Origin: Bifidobacterium ruminantium DSM 6489
GTDB lineage: Bacteria; Actinomycetota; Actinomycetes; Actinomycetales; Bifidobacteriaceae
Direction of reading: 5' to 3'
Length of the DNA: 64,000 nucleotides
Assembly (NCBI RefSeq): GCF_000770925.1
Contig: NZ_JDTK01000005.1
Coordinates: 62,001-126,000 of the forward strand
Shown here in pieces: positions 36,254 to 45,304 of the stretch. The first letter of the stretch is position 1, and each line of letters begins with the position of its first letter. Below the pieces are notes generated by a model. The model had not been told where the DNA came from. It ran no database searches and was given only the letters and a program-made list of their open reading frames with translations. The position numbers were made by a program, and so were the translations under genes.

Positions 36254-38044
36254 ATGAGTCCAGAAGCGCTTAGTGAACTGATTTTCAACATTGCCAACAC
36301 CCTTGTTTCCGAAGGCAAGGCCGGCACCCTGACCTCCGACCTGATTCCACCGCAGGCAAAATTCGCCGTCATGCGTCCGAAGGATCGCGCGCATGGCGAT
36401 TGGGCCTCCAACGCGGCCATGCAGCTGGCCAAGAAGGCCGGCATGAAGCCGCGTGACTTCGCGGAGCTGTTCGCCGCGGAACTCACCAAGGCCGACGGCA
36501 TCAAATCTGTCGAAGTGGCGGGCCCCGGCTTCATCAACATCACGCTCGATTCCGCCTCCGCGGCGGCCGTGGTGGACGCCGTGCTCGAAGCCGGCGACGC
36601 ATACGGCAAGAACGACCATCTGTCCGGCAAGACCCTGAACCTCGAGTTCGTCTCCGCCAATCCGACCGGCCCGATCCACATCGGCGGCACCCGCTGGGCC
36701 GCGGTCGGCGACTCCATGGCCCGCGTGCTCGAAGCCAACGGCGCCAAGGTGGTGCGCGAATACTACTTCAACGACCACGGCGAGCAGATCAACCGCTTCG
36801 CCAAGTCTCTCGTGGCCGCCGCGCACAGCGAAACCACGCCGATCGACGGCTACAAGGGCGCGTACATCGACGAGATCGCCAAGCGTGTGATCGACGAGGC
36901 CACGGCGGACGGCGTCGACATCCTGAACCTGCCGCGCGTGGACGGCGGCGTCGACAAGGACGGCGAGCCGCTGGGCGAAGGCGATTCCGAGCAGCGCGAG
37001 GAGTTCCGCAAGCGCGCCGTGCCGATGATGTTCGACGAGATCCAGAAGTCCATGAAGAACTTCCGCGTCAACTTCGACGTGTGGTTCCATGAGAACAGCC
37101 TGTATTCCGACGGCGAGGTCGACAAGGCCATCGCCGACCTGCGCGAGCGCGGCGACATCTTCGAAAAGGACGGCGCCACCTGGTTCGCGTCCACCAAGCA
37201 CGGCGACGACAAGGATCGCGTGATCATCAAGTCCGACGGCAACTACGCGTACTTCGCCGCCGACATCGCCTACTACCGCAACAAGCGCCACCGCGACGTG
37301 AACCCGGCCGACGTGGCCATCTACATGCTCGGCGCCGACCACCACGGCTACATCGGCCGCATGATGGCCATGTGCGAGGCGTTCGGCGACAAGCCGGGCG
37401 AGAACATGCAGATCCTGATCGGCCAGCTCGTCAACGTGATGAAGGACGGCAAGGCCGTGCGCATGTCCAAGCGCGCCGGCAACGTTGTCACCATCGACGA
37501 TTTGACCGACGCCATCGGAGTGGACGCCTCCCGTTACTCGCTGGCGCGCACCGATTACAACTCCCCGGTGGACATCGACCTGAACCTGCTGTCCTCGCAT
37601 TCCAACGAGAACCCGGTGTACTACGTGCAGTACGCGCACGCCCGTTCCTGCAACGTGGACCGTAACGCGGCCGCCGCGGGCATCACCTACGAAGGCGCCG
37701 ACGTGAGCCTGCTCGACACCACCGCCGACGGCGAAGTGCTCGCCGCGCTCGCCCAGTGGCCCGCCCTGCTCAAGGAAGCCGGCGACCTGCGCGCCCCGCA
37801 CCGCGTGGCCCACTACCTGGAGGACCTCGCCGCCACGTATCACAAGTGGTACAACGTGGAACGCGTCGTGCCGATGGAGCTCACCGACCCGGAGGCGCGC
37901 GGAGAGGAAGCCGAAGCCATCCGCATCGCCAAAGCCCCGGAACCGGCACGTGCCGCCGCACGACTGAAGCTCAACGACGCCGTGAGGACGGTCATCGCCG
38001 AAGGTCTCGATCTGCTCGGCGTCGCCGCCCCGGACAAGATGTGA
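36254..38044 (+). CDS. argS: arginyl-tRNA synthetase
   Basis: 596 residues, class I. Add-1 N-terminal domain, HIGH motif as GPIHIGGTRWA, KMSKS as RMSKRAGN and an anticodon-binding DALR domain (AHARSCNVDRN) at the C-terminus. ATG 36254 is one base after GGAGG and only seven bases after a TAGACT -10-like box, so the mRNA may be leaderless. Followed 22 bases later by lysA, as in corynebacteria, where argS-lysA is an operon. Confidence 0.96.
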   Translation: MSPEALSELIFNIANTLVSEGKAGTLTSDLIPPQAKFAVMRPKDRAHGDWASNAAMQLAKKAGMKPRDFAELFAAELTKADGIKSVEVAGPGFINITLDSASAAAVVDAVLEAGDAYGKNDHLSGKTLNLEFVSANPTGPIHIGGTRWAAVGDSMARVLEANGAKVVREYYFNDHGEQINRFAKSLVAAAHSETTPIDGYKGAYIDEIAKRVIDEATADGVDILNLPRVDGGVDKDGEPLGEGDSEQREEFRKRAVPMMFDEIQKSMKNFRVNFDVWFHENSLYSDGEVDKAIADLRERGDIFEKDGATWFASTKHGDDKDRVIIKSDGNYAYFAADIAYYRNKRHRDVNPADVAIYMLGADHHGYIGRMMAMCEAFGDKPGENMQILIGQLVNVMKDGKAVRMSKRAGNVVTIDDLTDAIGVDASRYSLARTDYNSPVDIDLNLLSSHSNENPVYYVQYAHARSCNVDRNAAAAGITYEGADVSLLDTTADGEVLAALAQWPALLKEAGDLRAPHRVAHYLEDLAATYHKWYNVERVVPMELTDPEARGEEAEAIRIAKAPEPARAAARLKLNDAVRTVIAEGLDLLGVAAPDKM

Positions 38045-38066
38045 CCGGAAGGAGAGAGCGCAAACC

Positions 38067-39644
38067 ATGCCTGTCACTGCGATTTGGCCGGCCGGCTCGG
38101 CTGTGAACGACGAAGGCGAAATCACCTTCCATGGCCGCACCGCGGCAAGCCTGCTCGACGAATTCGGCTCCCCGCTCTACGTCATCGACACCGATGACGT
38201 GCGCGCCCGCGCCACGAAATTCGTCCACTCCGCCGCCACCGCGTTCAACAACACCGTCACCCATGTCAGCTTCGCCGGCAAGGCGCTGCTGAGCAAGGAG
38301 ATCTGCCGAATCGTCACCGAATCCGGCATGCTCATCGACACCTGCTCCATGGGCGAGATGCGCATCGCGCTCGCCGCGGGCGTTCCCGGCCGCCGACTCG
38401 TGCTGCACGGCAACAACAAGTCCGATGCGGAAATCGAGCTGGCCATCGAACAGGGCTTCAACAAGATCGTCGTCGACGAGCCGGGCGAGCCGGAGCGCAT
38501 CGCGGCAATCGCCAAGCGTCTCGGCAAGCGCGCACGCGTCATGCTGCGCGTCACGTCCGGCATCCACGCCGGCGGTCACGAATTCGTGTCTACCGCGCAC
38601 GAGGACCAGAAATTCGGCGTGGCCCTGCTGCCGGCCGGAGCCGACGCGGGCAAGCTTTCCGTACTCGACGACCTGACCGACGTGACGCCGGCAGGATCGA
38701 ACGCGCGGCTGGGGGAGAACGCTGACGGTGCTTCCCACGCGGAACGCAAGCTCCAGTACGACGTCAAATACCCGTACGATCTGAGTCACGAGAAGGTCTC
38801 CGAAGGCGACCGCAAGCTCGCCGACGCCATGACCATGGTGGCCGACGGCCCGGCGCTCGCCGTGCTCAAGGACATCTACCGCCGTCAGGATGTGCTCGAA
38901 CTGGTCGGCGTGCATTCGCACATCGGCTCCAACATCCATGACGCCGACGCCTTCATCCAGGCGGCCAAGCGCATGATGCTGCTGCGCAAGACCTTCTACG
39001 CCACCGACGCGTACACCCTGCCGGAGGTTGATCTGGGCGGCGGCTATTCCGTGGCCTACACCGACGGTGAGGATTCCATGGACATCGACGTGGAGCTCGG
39101 CAGGCTCGCCGACGCGGTCAACACCGTGAACCGTGCGCTCGGCATGCCGGCCCCCGTCATCTCCTTCGAGCCGGGCCGCTGGACGGTGGCCCCGACGGGC
39201 GTCACGCTGTACCGCGTGGGCACCGTCAAGCCGGTGCAGCTGACCGGTGAAGCCAAAGACAAGGGCGGCAATCCGGTGACGGAACGCGTGTACGTGTCCG
39301 TGGACGGCGGCATGTCCGACAACATCCGCCCGGCGCTGTACGGCTCCGACTACACCGCGAGAATCGCGAATCGCAAGGGATCCGACGAGACCAAGCTGTG
39401 CCGCGTGGTCGGCATGCACTGCGAATCGGGCGACATCGTCGTTAACGAAGTGCGTCTGCCGGCCGACATCAGGCGCGGGGACATTCTCGCCGTGCCCGTC
39501 ACCGGCGCGTACGGCCGCACGATGGCCAGCAACTACAACCAGGCGCTGATTCCGGCGGTGGTGGGTGTCGGCGAGGCCGGAGCGCACGTCATGATCCGCC
39601 GTCAGACGATCGACGACCTGCTCGGCTGGGATGTGAGCGAGTAG
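38067..39644 (+). CDS. lysA: diaminopimelate decarboxylase with an internal insertion
   Basis: 525 residues from ATG 38067 behind AGGAGAGAG. PLP enzyme of fold type III, last step of lysine synthesis. The PLP Lys72 (SFAGKALLSK), the HIGSN loop, the EPGRW motif and the C-terminal CESGD/GAYG motifs are intact. About 70 residues (roughly 188-258) of Asp/Glu/Lys-rich sequence separate HEDQKFG from the next core element, which explains why it is about 80 residues longer than usual. Operon partner of argS. Confidence 0.94.
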   Translation: MPVTAIWPAGSAVNDEGEITFHGRTAASLLDEFGSPLYVIDTDDVRARATKFVHSAATAFNNTVTHVSFAGKALLSKEICRIVTESGMLIDTCSMGEMRIALAAGVPGRRLVLHGNNKSDAEIELAIEQGFNKIVVDEPGEPERIAAIAKRLGKRARVMLRVTSGIHAGGHEFVSTAHEDQKFGVALLPAGADAGKLSVLDDLTDVTPAGSNARLGENADGASHAERKLQYDVKYPYDLSHEKVSEGDRKLADAMTMVADGPALAVLKDIYRRQDVLELVGVHSHIGSNIHDADAFIQAAKRMMLLRKTFYATDAYTLPEVDLGGGYSVAYTDGEDSMDIDVELGRLADAVNTVNRALGMPAPVISFEPGRWTVAPTGVTLYRVGTVKPVQLTGEAKDKGGNPVTERVYVSVDGGMSDNIRPALYGSDYTARIANRKGSDETKLCRVVGMHCESGDIVVNEVRLPADIRRGDILAVPVTGAYGRTMASNYNQALIPAVVGVGEAGAHVMIRRQTIDDLLGWDVSE

Positions 39645-39681
39645 CGTTCGTCTCACGTTGCGGACGCGATATGGATGCAAT

Positions 39682-39723
39682 ATGGACGGTTTTCGGGTTT
39701 GACCCCGGAAGCCGTCCATTTTC
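39682..39723 (+). terminator. argS-lysA terminator
   Basis: ATGGACGG pairs with CCGTCCAT, extended inward by TTTTCGGG/CCCGGAAG, followed by TTTT. Confidence 0.82.
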
Positions 39724-39806
39724 GTACGATTCCGCCGCCCCACGTCACGTTGAGACCGTACAATGAGCATGGTTATACCAATACTTCGCATTCAAGGGAG
39801 GATGCC

Positions 39807-41123
39807 TTGGCACAGGAAGATGTTGCGCCGATTCGCGTTGGATTGCTGGGCGCGGGTACCGTCGGTTCCCAGACCGCACGCCTGCTGGTCGAGCAGAAGG
39901 ACGAGCTTGCCGCACGTATCGGACGACCGATCGAGCTGACCGGCGTCGCCTGCCTTGACCCGGCGGAAACCGATCCGTTCCCGTGGATCGACAAGGCCAT
40001 CGTGACCACCGACACCATGAGCGTGGCCACCAATTCCGATATCGTCATCGAGCTGATCGGCGGCACCGGCGTGGCACGCAAGTTCGTGCTTGCCGCCATC
40101 GAATCCGGTGCCTCCGTGGTCACCGCCAACAAGGCGCTGCTGGCCAAGTATGGTCCGGAGATCTACGCGGCCGCCGAAGCCAAGGGCGTCGACATCTACT
40201 TCGAAGCCTCCGTGGGAGGCGCCATCCCGTTCCTCAAGCCGCTGCGCGAATCCCTCGTCGGAGACAAGGTGACGAGCATGCTCGGCATCGTCAACGGCAC
40301 CACCAACTACATTCTCGACGAGATGACCACCAAAGGCCTCGACTTCGACGACGTGCTCAAGGACGCTCAGGCCAAGGGCTACGCCGAAGCCGATCCGACC
40401 GGCGACATCGAGGGCTACGACGCGGCCAACAAGGCCGCCATCATGGCCACCCTCGGCTTCCATACCTCCGTCACCATCGACGACGTCTCCGTCGAAGGCA
40501 TCACCAAGATCACCGCCGACGACATCGCCGCCGCCACCGCGGAAAACAAGGTGATCAAGCTGCTCGCCGTCGTGGAGAACACCGATGCCGGCGTGTCCGC
40601 GCGCGTCTACCCGGCACTGATCTCCAATACCCATCCGCTGGCCTCCGTGCACGGTTCCTTCAACGCCGTGTTCGTCAAGGCCGAAGCCGCGGACGACCTC
40701 ATGTTCTACGGTCGCGGCGCAGGCGGCGCTCCGACCGCCTCCGCGGTCGTCGGAGACGTCGTGACCGAAGCCCGCCATATCGCGCAGGGCTGCACCGGCC
40801 CGTCCATCCCGCTGTACAAGGATCTGAAGAAGGCTCCGATCGAGGCTTCCAAGGCCGAGTTCGCTGTCCGCTTCGTGATTCACGACAATCCGGGCGTGCT
40901 CGCCGCGATCGCAGCCAAGTTCGCCGACCATGGCGTGTCCATCAACGGCGTGAACCAGGATTTGAAGCCGACGCTGAAGGATCCGGGCTACGATGGCGAA
41001 CTGCAGCAGCTGCGTCTGGTCACCCACATGACCGACGAGCTTACCCTGCGCGAAACCGTCAAGGACGTGTGCGAGCTGGATTGCGTGTGCGGAGAGCCGT
41101 CGATCCTGCGCGTGCTGAACTGA
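39807..41123 (+). CDS. hom: homoserine dehydrogenase
   Basis: 438 residues. The start is TTG 39807, five bases after GGGAGG; no better ATG exists in frame. Rossmann motif VGLLGAGTVGSQ at the N-terminus, the catalytic region with GIVNGTTNYIL, and a C-terminal ACT domain (VIHDNPGVLAAIAAKFADHGVSI, about 350-430) expected to give threonine feedback. Converts aspartate semialdehyde to homoserine, feeding thrB here and metA at 19.7 kb. Confidence 0.95.
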   Translation: MAQEDVAPIRVGLLGAGTVGSQTARLLVEQKDELAARIGRPIELTGVACLDPAETDPFPWIDKAIVTTDTMSVATNSDIVIELIGGTGVARKFVLAAIESGASVVTANKALLAKYGPEIYAAAEAKGVDIYFEASVGGAIPFLKPLRESLVGDKVTSMLGIVNGTTNYILDEMTTKGLDFDDVLKDAQAKGYAEADPTGDIEGYDAANKAAIMATLGFHTSVTIDDVSVEGITKITADDIAAATAENKVIKLLAVVENTDAGVSARVYPALISNTHPLASVHGSFNAVFVKAEAADDLMFYGRGAGGAPTASAVVGDVVTEARHIAQGCTGPSIPLYKDLKKAPIEASKAEFAVRFVIHDNPGVLAAIAAKFADHGVSINGVNQDLKPTLKDPGYDGELQQLRLVTHMTDELTLRETVKDVCELDCVCGEPSILRVLN

Positions 41124-41135
41124 TATCGGATGCGA

Positions 41136-41194
41136 TTCGGGCCCATGATGAGATTGGCATGCAAGCCATGCCAAGCCGCCATCATGGGCCCGAA
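41136..41194 (+). terminator. long hairpin between hom and thrB
   Basis: A 15-bp perfect outer stem (TTCGGGCCCATGATG and complement) encloses an inner TTGGCATG/CATGCCAA stem. There is no T run, so it may act as mRNA processing or partial terminator, separating hom and thrB expression. Confidence 0.6.
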
Positions 41195-41294
41195 TGCGAT
41201 ACATGGGTGCGGTTCCCCCTGAAATTTGACTCTGGCACTGCCACGGTATACGGTGCTTGATTTGTAATGAAGATGTGACGAAGGACGACGAGAG

Positions 41295-42299
41295 ATGACT
41301 CCAGTTACCCGCAAGGTGCGTGTGAAGGTTCCGGCCACCAGCGCCAATCTTGGCTCCGGCTTCGATACGGTCGGTTTGGCCTTGGACTACCATGACGAGC
41401 TTGAATTCACGCTGAGCGCCGACCCGGTGAACACCGCGGCGCAGGTGATGATCGAAGGCGAGGGCGAGGACACCCTGCCGCGTGACGAGACGCACCTGGT
41501 GGTCTCCACGTTCCGCCGCGCATGCCAGACCTTCGGCCTGGGGCGTGTCGGATTCATTCTGCAGGCGCACAACAACATCCCGCAGGCGCGAGGCATGGGC
41601 TCCTCCGCCGAGGCCATCGTCGCCGGCATCGCCGCCGCGGCCGCCTTCGCGCAGGACGACGACCTCAACCGCGACGCCGTGTTCGAGCTGGCCGCCGCCA
41701 TCGAAGGCCATCCGGACAACGTGGCTCCGGCCGTGTACGGCGGACTGACCATGTCCTGGGACATGGAGACCGCGGAAGGCGTCGGGTCCGTGCCGATTCC
41801 GGGCGGCGAGCCGATGCACAACGGCTTCCACACCATCAACTACCGCGTGGCGGACGATCTGACCGCGGCCGTGTTCGTGCCGGACTACGAACTGTCCACC
41901 GAAAAGGCCCGTCAGGCGCTGCCGACCGAGATTCCGTTCAAAGACGCCGTGCACAACGTCTCCCGCGTGAGCCTGCTGCCGGCCGCCATGAACCCCGCGA
42001 TGCTGGCCTCCGGCTCGCGCCAGAACGCCAATGCGCTGCTGTTCGCCGCCACGCAGGATCGTCTGCACCAGCCGTTCCGTGCGCCGCTGATGGAACCGTC
42101 CTGGGCGCTGATCGAGAAAATGCGTTCCCATGGCTTCGCCTCCACGGTGTCCGGCGCCGGCCCGTGCGTGCTGGTGCTGCATCATGGCGACGCGCATGAG
42201 GAGCTTGAGCAGATCGCCGCCGAGGAGCTGGCGTCCGGCCATTGGCGTGTACTGCACCTCGCGGTCGACACCAAGGGCGTGCAGGTGGAGCGCGCATGA
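41295..42299 (+). CDS. thrB: homoserine kinase
   Basis: 334 residues, GHMP kinase family. The ATP-binding motif ARGMGSSAEAIVAG is at about 95-108, with the N-terminal PATSANLGSGFD and C-terminal SGAGPCVLVL motifs. Phosphorylates homoserine on the way to threonine. Its stop codon overlaps the start of the Maf-Nudix gene (ATGA), so they are co-translated. Confidence 0.95.
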   Translation: MTPVTRKVRVKVPATSANLGSGFDTVGLALDYHDELEFTLSADPVNTAAQVMIEGEGEDTLPRDETHLVVSTFRRACQTFGLGRVGFILQAHNNIPQARGMGSSAEAIVAGIAAAAAFAQDDDLNRDAVFELAAAIEGHPDNVAPAVYGGLTMSWDMETAEGVGSVPIPGGEPMHNGFHTINYRVADDLTAAVFVPDYELSTEKARQALPTEIPFKDAVHNVSRVSLLPAAMNPAMLASGSRQNANALLFAATQDRLHQPFRAPLMEPSWALIEKMRSHGFASTVSGAGPCVLVLHHGDAHEELEQIAAEELASGHWRVLHLAVDTKGVQVERA

Positions 42300-43744
42300 G
42301 CATTCCGCTGATCCTCGCCTCCCAGTCCCGTCCGCGCCGTGACGTGCTGTTCTCGGCCGGCATCTGCCCGACCATCCGCGTCTCGCACGTCGACGAGCCG
42401 GCAGCGCTGGAACGCGAGGCCGCGTCGCTCGGCACCACAGTCGACAATCTGACCGTCGAACAGCGTGTGATGATCCTCGCCACCGCCAAAGCCGAAGCCG
42501 TGCATCAGGCGTATCGCAACATCGCGGACGCCGCATCGCACGCGAGCGGCGAACGGATCGTCGGATTCCCGCTGAAGGCGACTGGCCAGGCGTCCGGCTC
42601 CGGCGAGCGCGTCACCCTGCGCGCCGACGAGGTCCAATCCGCCGACAGTGTGAAGACCCGCGACTTCTCCGGCGTCACCGTTCCCACCGTCACCGAGCCG
42701 ATTGCCGATTTTCTGGACGGACGGCCAAGTCTGACCCGTTCGAAGGTCGGACCGCTGATTCTGGGTTGCGATTCCATGTTCCTCATGGACGGCGAATGCT
42801 ATGGCAAGCCGCACAGCGAGGAGGTCGCGCGCGAACGTTTGCGCGCCATGCGCGGCTCCACCGGCGAGCTGTGGACCGGACACTGCCTCATCGACTTTGC
42901 TTCGGGACGCATGGTACGCGGCGCCAGCAAGGCCACGCTGCATTTCTGTGATTATTCCGATCGCGACATCGAACGCTACATCGCCACAGGCGAGCCGTTG
43001 GAAGTGGCGGGATCATTCACTCTGGAAGGCTTTGGCGGCGCGTTCATCGATTCGATCGAAGGCGATCCGCATGGCATCATCGGACTGAGCCTTCCGCTGG
43101 CACGCCGGCTGGCGGCGCAACTGGGCGTCGAATGGACGGATTTGTGGAACGTCAAGCGTTCCGATTTGGCTCCCACCGTTGAATACGATTCGAAGACGGG
43201 CGCTGAGAAGCCGCTGCCGCCCAAGGAAAATGTGCACCAGCCTGGCGATGGCTGGGTGGTCTGCGATTGCGGGCGCAAGCATTGGGGCACGAACGGCGCG
43301 TCCGGCGTGCTGCTGGCACGTCGTGACGAAACGACCGGCGAAGCGACGCATGTCGTCATGCAGCATCGCGCCGCGTGGAGCGCGGAGGGCGGCACGTGGG
43401 GCATCCCTGGCGGCGCCACCGCGGACGGCGAAAGCCCCATCGAAGGCGCGTTGCGCGAATCGTATGAGGAAGCCAACATCACGCCGGAGGACATCGACGT
43501 GGTCGGCTCGTACTGCGAGGATCATGGGCCGTGGGCGTACACCACGGTGTTCGCGTTCGAGAAACCGGGGCATCGCGTCGAGCCGAAGGCCAATGACGAC
43601 GAAAGCATGGAGATCGAATGGGTGCTGATCGACGAGGTGCCCAATCGCAAGCTGCTGACCGCCATGCGCACCGACTGGCCCAACTTCGCCAAGCGGCTGC
43701 GCGATCTGGCCGATGTGCGCAATAACGGACGGAACGAGCGGTAG
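42296..43744 (+). CDS. fused Maf nucleotide pyrophosphatase and Nudix hydrolase
   Basis: 482 residues from ATG 42296. Residues 1-290 are Maf/YhdE-like (LILASQSRPRRDVL, LGCDSMF, EVAGSFTLEGFGGAFI), a family that hydrolyses non-canonical or certain normal NTPs. A non-conserved stretch of about 70 residues interrupts it before LILGCDS. After a linker with CDCGRKHWG, a Nudix domain follows (box GATADGESPIEGALRESYEE, final Gly replaced by Asn). The fusion joins two nucleotide-sanitising activities in one chain. Coupled to thrB, with no obvious metabolic link. Confidence 0.92.
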   Translation: MSIPLILASQSRPRRDVLFSAGICPTIRVSHVDEPAALEREAASLGTTVDNLTVEQRVMILATAKAEAVHQAYRNIADAASHASGERIVGFPLKATGQASGSGERVTLRADEVQSADSVKTRDFSGVTVPTVTEPIADFLDGRPSLTRSKVGPLILGCDSMFLMDGECYGKPHSEEVARERLRAMRGSTGELWTGHCLIDFASGRMVRGASKATLHFCDYSDRDIERYIATGEPLEVAGSFTLEGFGGAFIDSIEGDPHGIIGLSLPLARRLAAQLGVEWTDLWNVKRSDLAPTVEYDSKTGAEKPLPPKENVHQPGDGWVVCDCGRKHWGTNGASGVLLARRDETTGEATHVVMQHRAAWSAEGGTWGIPGGATADGESPIEGALRESYEEANITPEDIDVVGSYCEDHGPWAYTTVFAFEKPGHRVEPKANDDESMEIEWVLIDEVPNRKLLTAMRTDWPNFAKRLRDLADVRNNGRNER

Positions 43745-43787
43745 CCTGTGCCCGTGCAGGTCTTCAAAACCTAGGAACAAGAAGACC

Positions 43788-43817
43788 GTTAGCGCTAACT
43801 GAAGTTGCGTGTACAAT
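43788..43817 (+). promoter_or_regulatory. LacI-type operator overlapping a promoter
   Basis: GTTAGCGCTAAC (43788-43799) is a perfect 12-bp palindrome of LacI-family operator type. TACAAT (43812-43817) fits a -10 box, and the -35 position at 17 bp spacing falls inside the palindrome. Autoregulation of the following lacI gene is predicted. Confidence 0.65.
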
Positions 43818-43858
43818 AGGCGAACGTACCAACAGTTGTGTGCGAAAGGCGACGGGGC

Positions 43859-44977
43859 ATGGCAGGCAAACGCAATGCGGGCAATAAGCGTCCTTCGATG
43901 TTCGAAGTGGCGAAACTGGCGGGTGTGAGCCACCAGACGGTTTCCCGCGTCATCAACCATTCGCCGGACGTCTCCGACGCCACCCGCGAAAAAGTGCGGA
44001 AGGCCGTCGACGAACTCGGATATCGCCCCAGCAACTCCGCCCGTGCGCTCGCTTCGCACCGTTCCCGTACCATCGGGCTCATCGCCGGCGGCCAGCATTT
44101 CTACGGTCCGGTTTCCACCATTTCCTCGATTGAGGCGATGGCCCGACAGCACGGCCTGTTCATGGCGGTGAGCATGGTGCATGAGGCGCTGTGCTCGCAG
44201 GAGGAATTCGACGACCTGTGCCGCACCTTCGATGAGATGAACGTCGACGCGTTCATCTTCCTCACGCCGACCGACGTCATGTTCTCCGCCGCGTGCCGCA
44301 CGCAGATCACGTCGCCGCGCGTGATTGTCACATCCACGCATGGGAGCATCGGTGTGCAGGACGGCCTGCGCTTGATGAAGCCCGCCGATCGTCGCCGCGT
44401 GTCCGTCGTCGGTATGGACCAGTGGTCCGCGATGTCCGACGTGATGCGGCTCGTCGTGGGATACGGCCACCGTTCGGTGCTGTATTTCGCGGGACCCAAG
44501 GAGTGGCGTGACGCGGCGACGCGTCTGCTGGCATGGAACAAGCTGTGCGCGGCGAACTCGGTCAGCTCGGTGACGGTGCAGTGCGATACCTGGGAATCCT
44601 CCGAAGCGTACGGCAAGATGAACCATATCCTCGACAACATCGGCCGCATCGGCGGCAGTCTGCCGACCTGCGTGATCTGCGCCAACGACAGCCAGGCCGT
44701 GGGCGTGGCCCGCGCGCTGCACGAGCATGGCGTGCGGATCCCGCAGGACGTGAGCCTGGTGGGCTTCGACGACATGCCCGCCATGGACAACATGTTCCCG
44801 CCGCTGACCACGGTGCGTCCCGATTTCGAGCAGCTGGGCGTCGCCGCCATGCGCGAGGCGCTGTACCTGCTGGGGGAGGGGGAGGAGAACTCCTTCGGCT
44901 CGTCGCAGCACGGCGTCGGACTGGTGTCGGCGCAGGTGATCAGCCGCAGTTCCTTGGGGCCTGTGCGCCGCCGTTGA
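43859..44977 (+). CDS. LacI-family transcriptional regulator
   Basis: 372 residues from ATG 43859 behind AAAGGCG. N-terminal helix-turn-helix FEVAKLAGVSHQTVSRVINH and hinge (NSARALASHRSRTIG), then a periplasmic-binding-protein-like effector domain with ICANDSQAVGVARALHEHG and SLVGFDDMP. Sugar ligand unknown. No transporter or glycosidase adjoins it, so its regulon is probably elsewhere; it carries its own operator. Confidence 0.93.
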   Translation: MAGKRNAGNKRPSMFEVAKLAGVSHQTVSRVINHSPDVSDATREKVRKAVDELGYRPSNSARALASHRSRTIGLIAGGQHFYGPVSTISSIEAMARQHGLFMAVSMVHEALCSQEEFDDLCRTFDEMNVDAFIFLTPTDVMFSAACRTQITSPRVIVTSTHGSIGVQDGLRLMKPADRRRVSVVGMDQWSAMSDVMRLVVGYGHRSVLYFAGPKEWRDAATRLLAWNKLCAANSVSSVTVQCDTWESSEAYGKMNHILDNIGRIGGSLPTCVICANDSQAVGVARALHEHGVRIPQDVSLVGFDDMPAMDNMFPPLTTVRPDFEQLGVAAMREALYLLGEGEENSFGSSQHGVGLVSAQVISRSSLGPVRRR

Positions 44978-45099
44978 TGCGCGCTTTCCGTATCCGTCTG
45001 GCTGATTCGAATTCTTGCGGCCGCGTTGCCCGGCGGGGTCGGCTCGATTCCGGGACGCAGTGCCGGAAACCGTCCCAATCCGCCGGCACAGGCTTCCAA

Positions 45100-45272
45100 A
45101 TGTGTCACGATTCCGATTTTCGGGCTTTATTTTGAATCGTGACTCATTCCCCATTACAGAAATACCCCCTAATTGCTATTCCTTGGATGGAAATTGCGAT
45201 TAGGGGGTATTTGTCGATCGCCAAATGTGTCACGATTCAATTTTTTGCCCGAAAATCGAGATCGTGACACAT
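45100..45272. repeat. nested inverted repeats around a terminator
   Basis: Two roughly 48-bp copies of an ATGTGTCACGAT...ATCGTGACnCAT palindrome (45100-45147 and 45225-45272) are arranged as reverse complements of each other, sharing a CGATTTTCGGGC core. Between them AAATACCCCCTAAT and ATTAGGGGGTATTT (45160-45173, 45198-45211) make a strong terminator. The block fills the space between convergent lacI and the acyl-CoA ligase gene. Confidence 0.8.
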
Positions 45273-45304
45273 GCAGCGGCATACACGGGGGGTAAAAACC
45301 GCGG

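Noticed and set aside
39792..42536. 914-codon minus-strand ORF opposite hom and thrB
   Set aside because: Same reason: GC-driven lack of stop codons on the reverse strand of two well-recognised genes.
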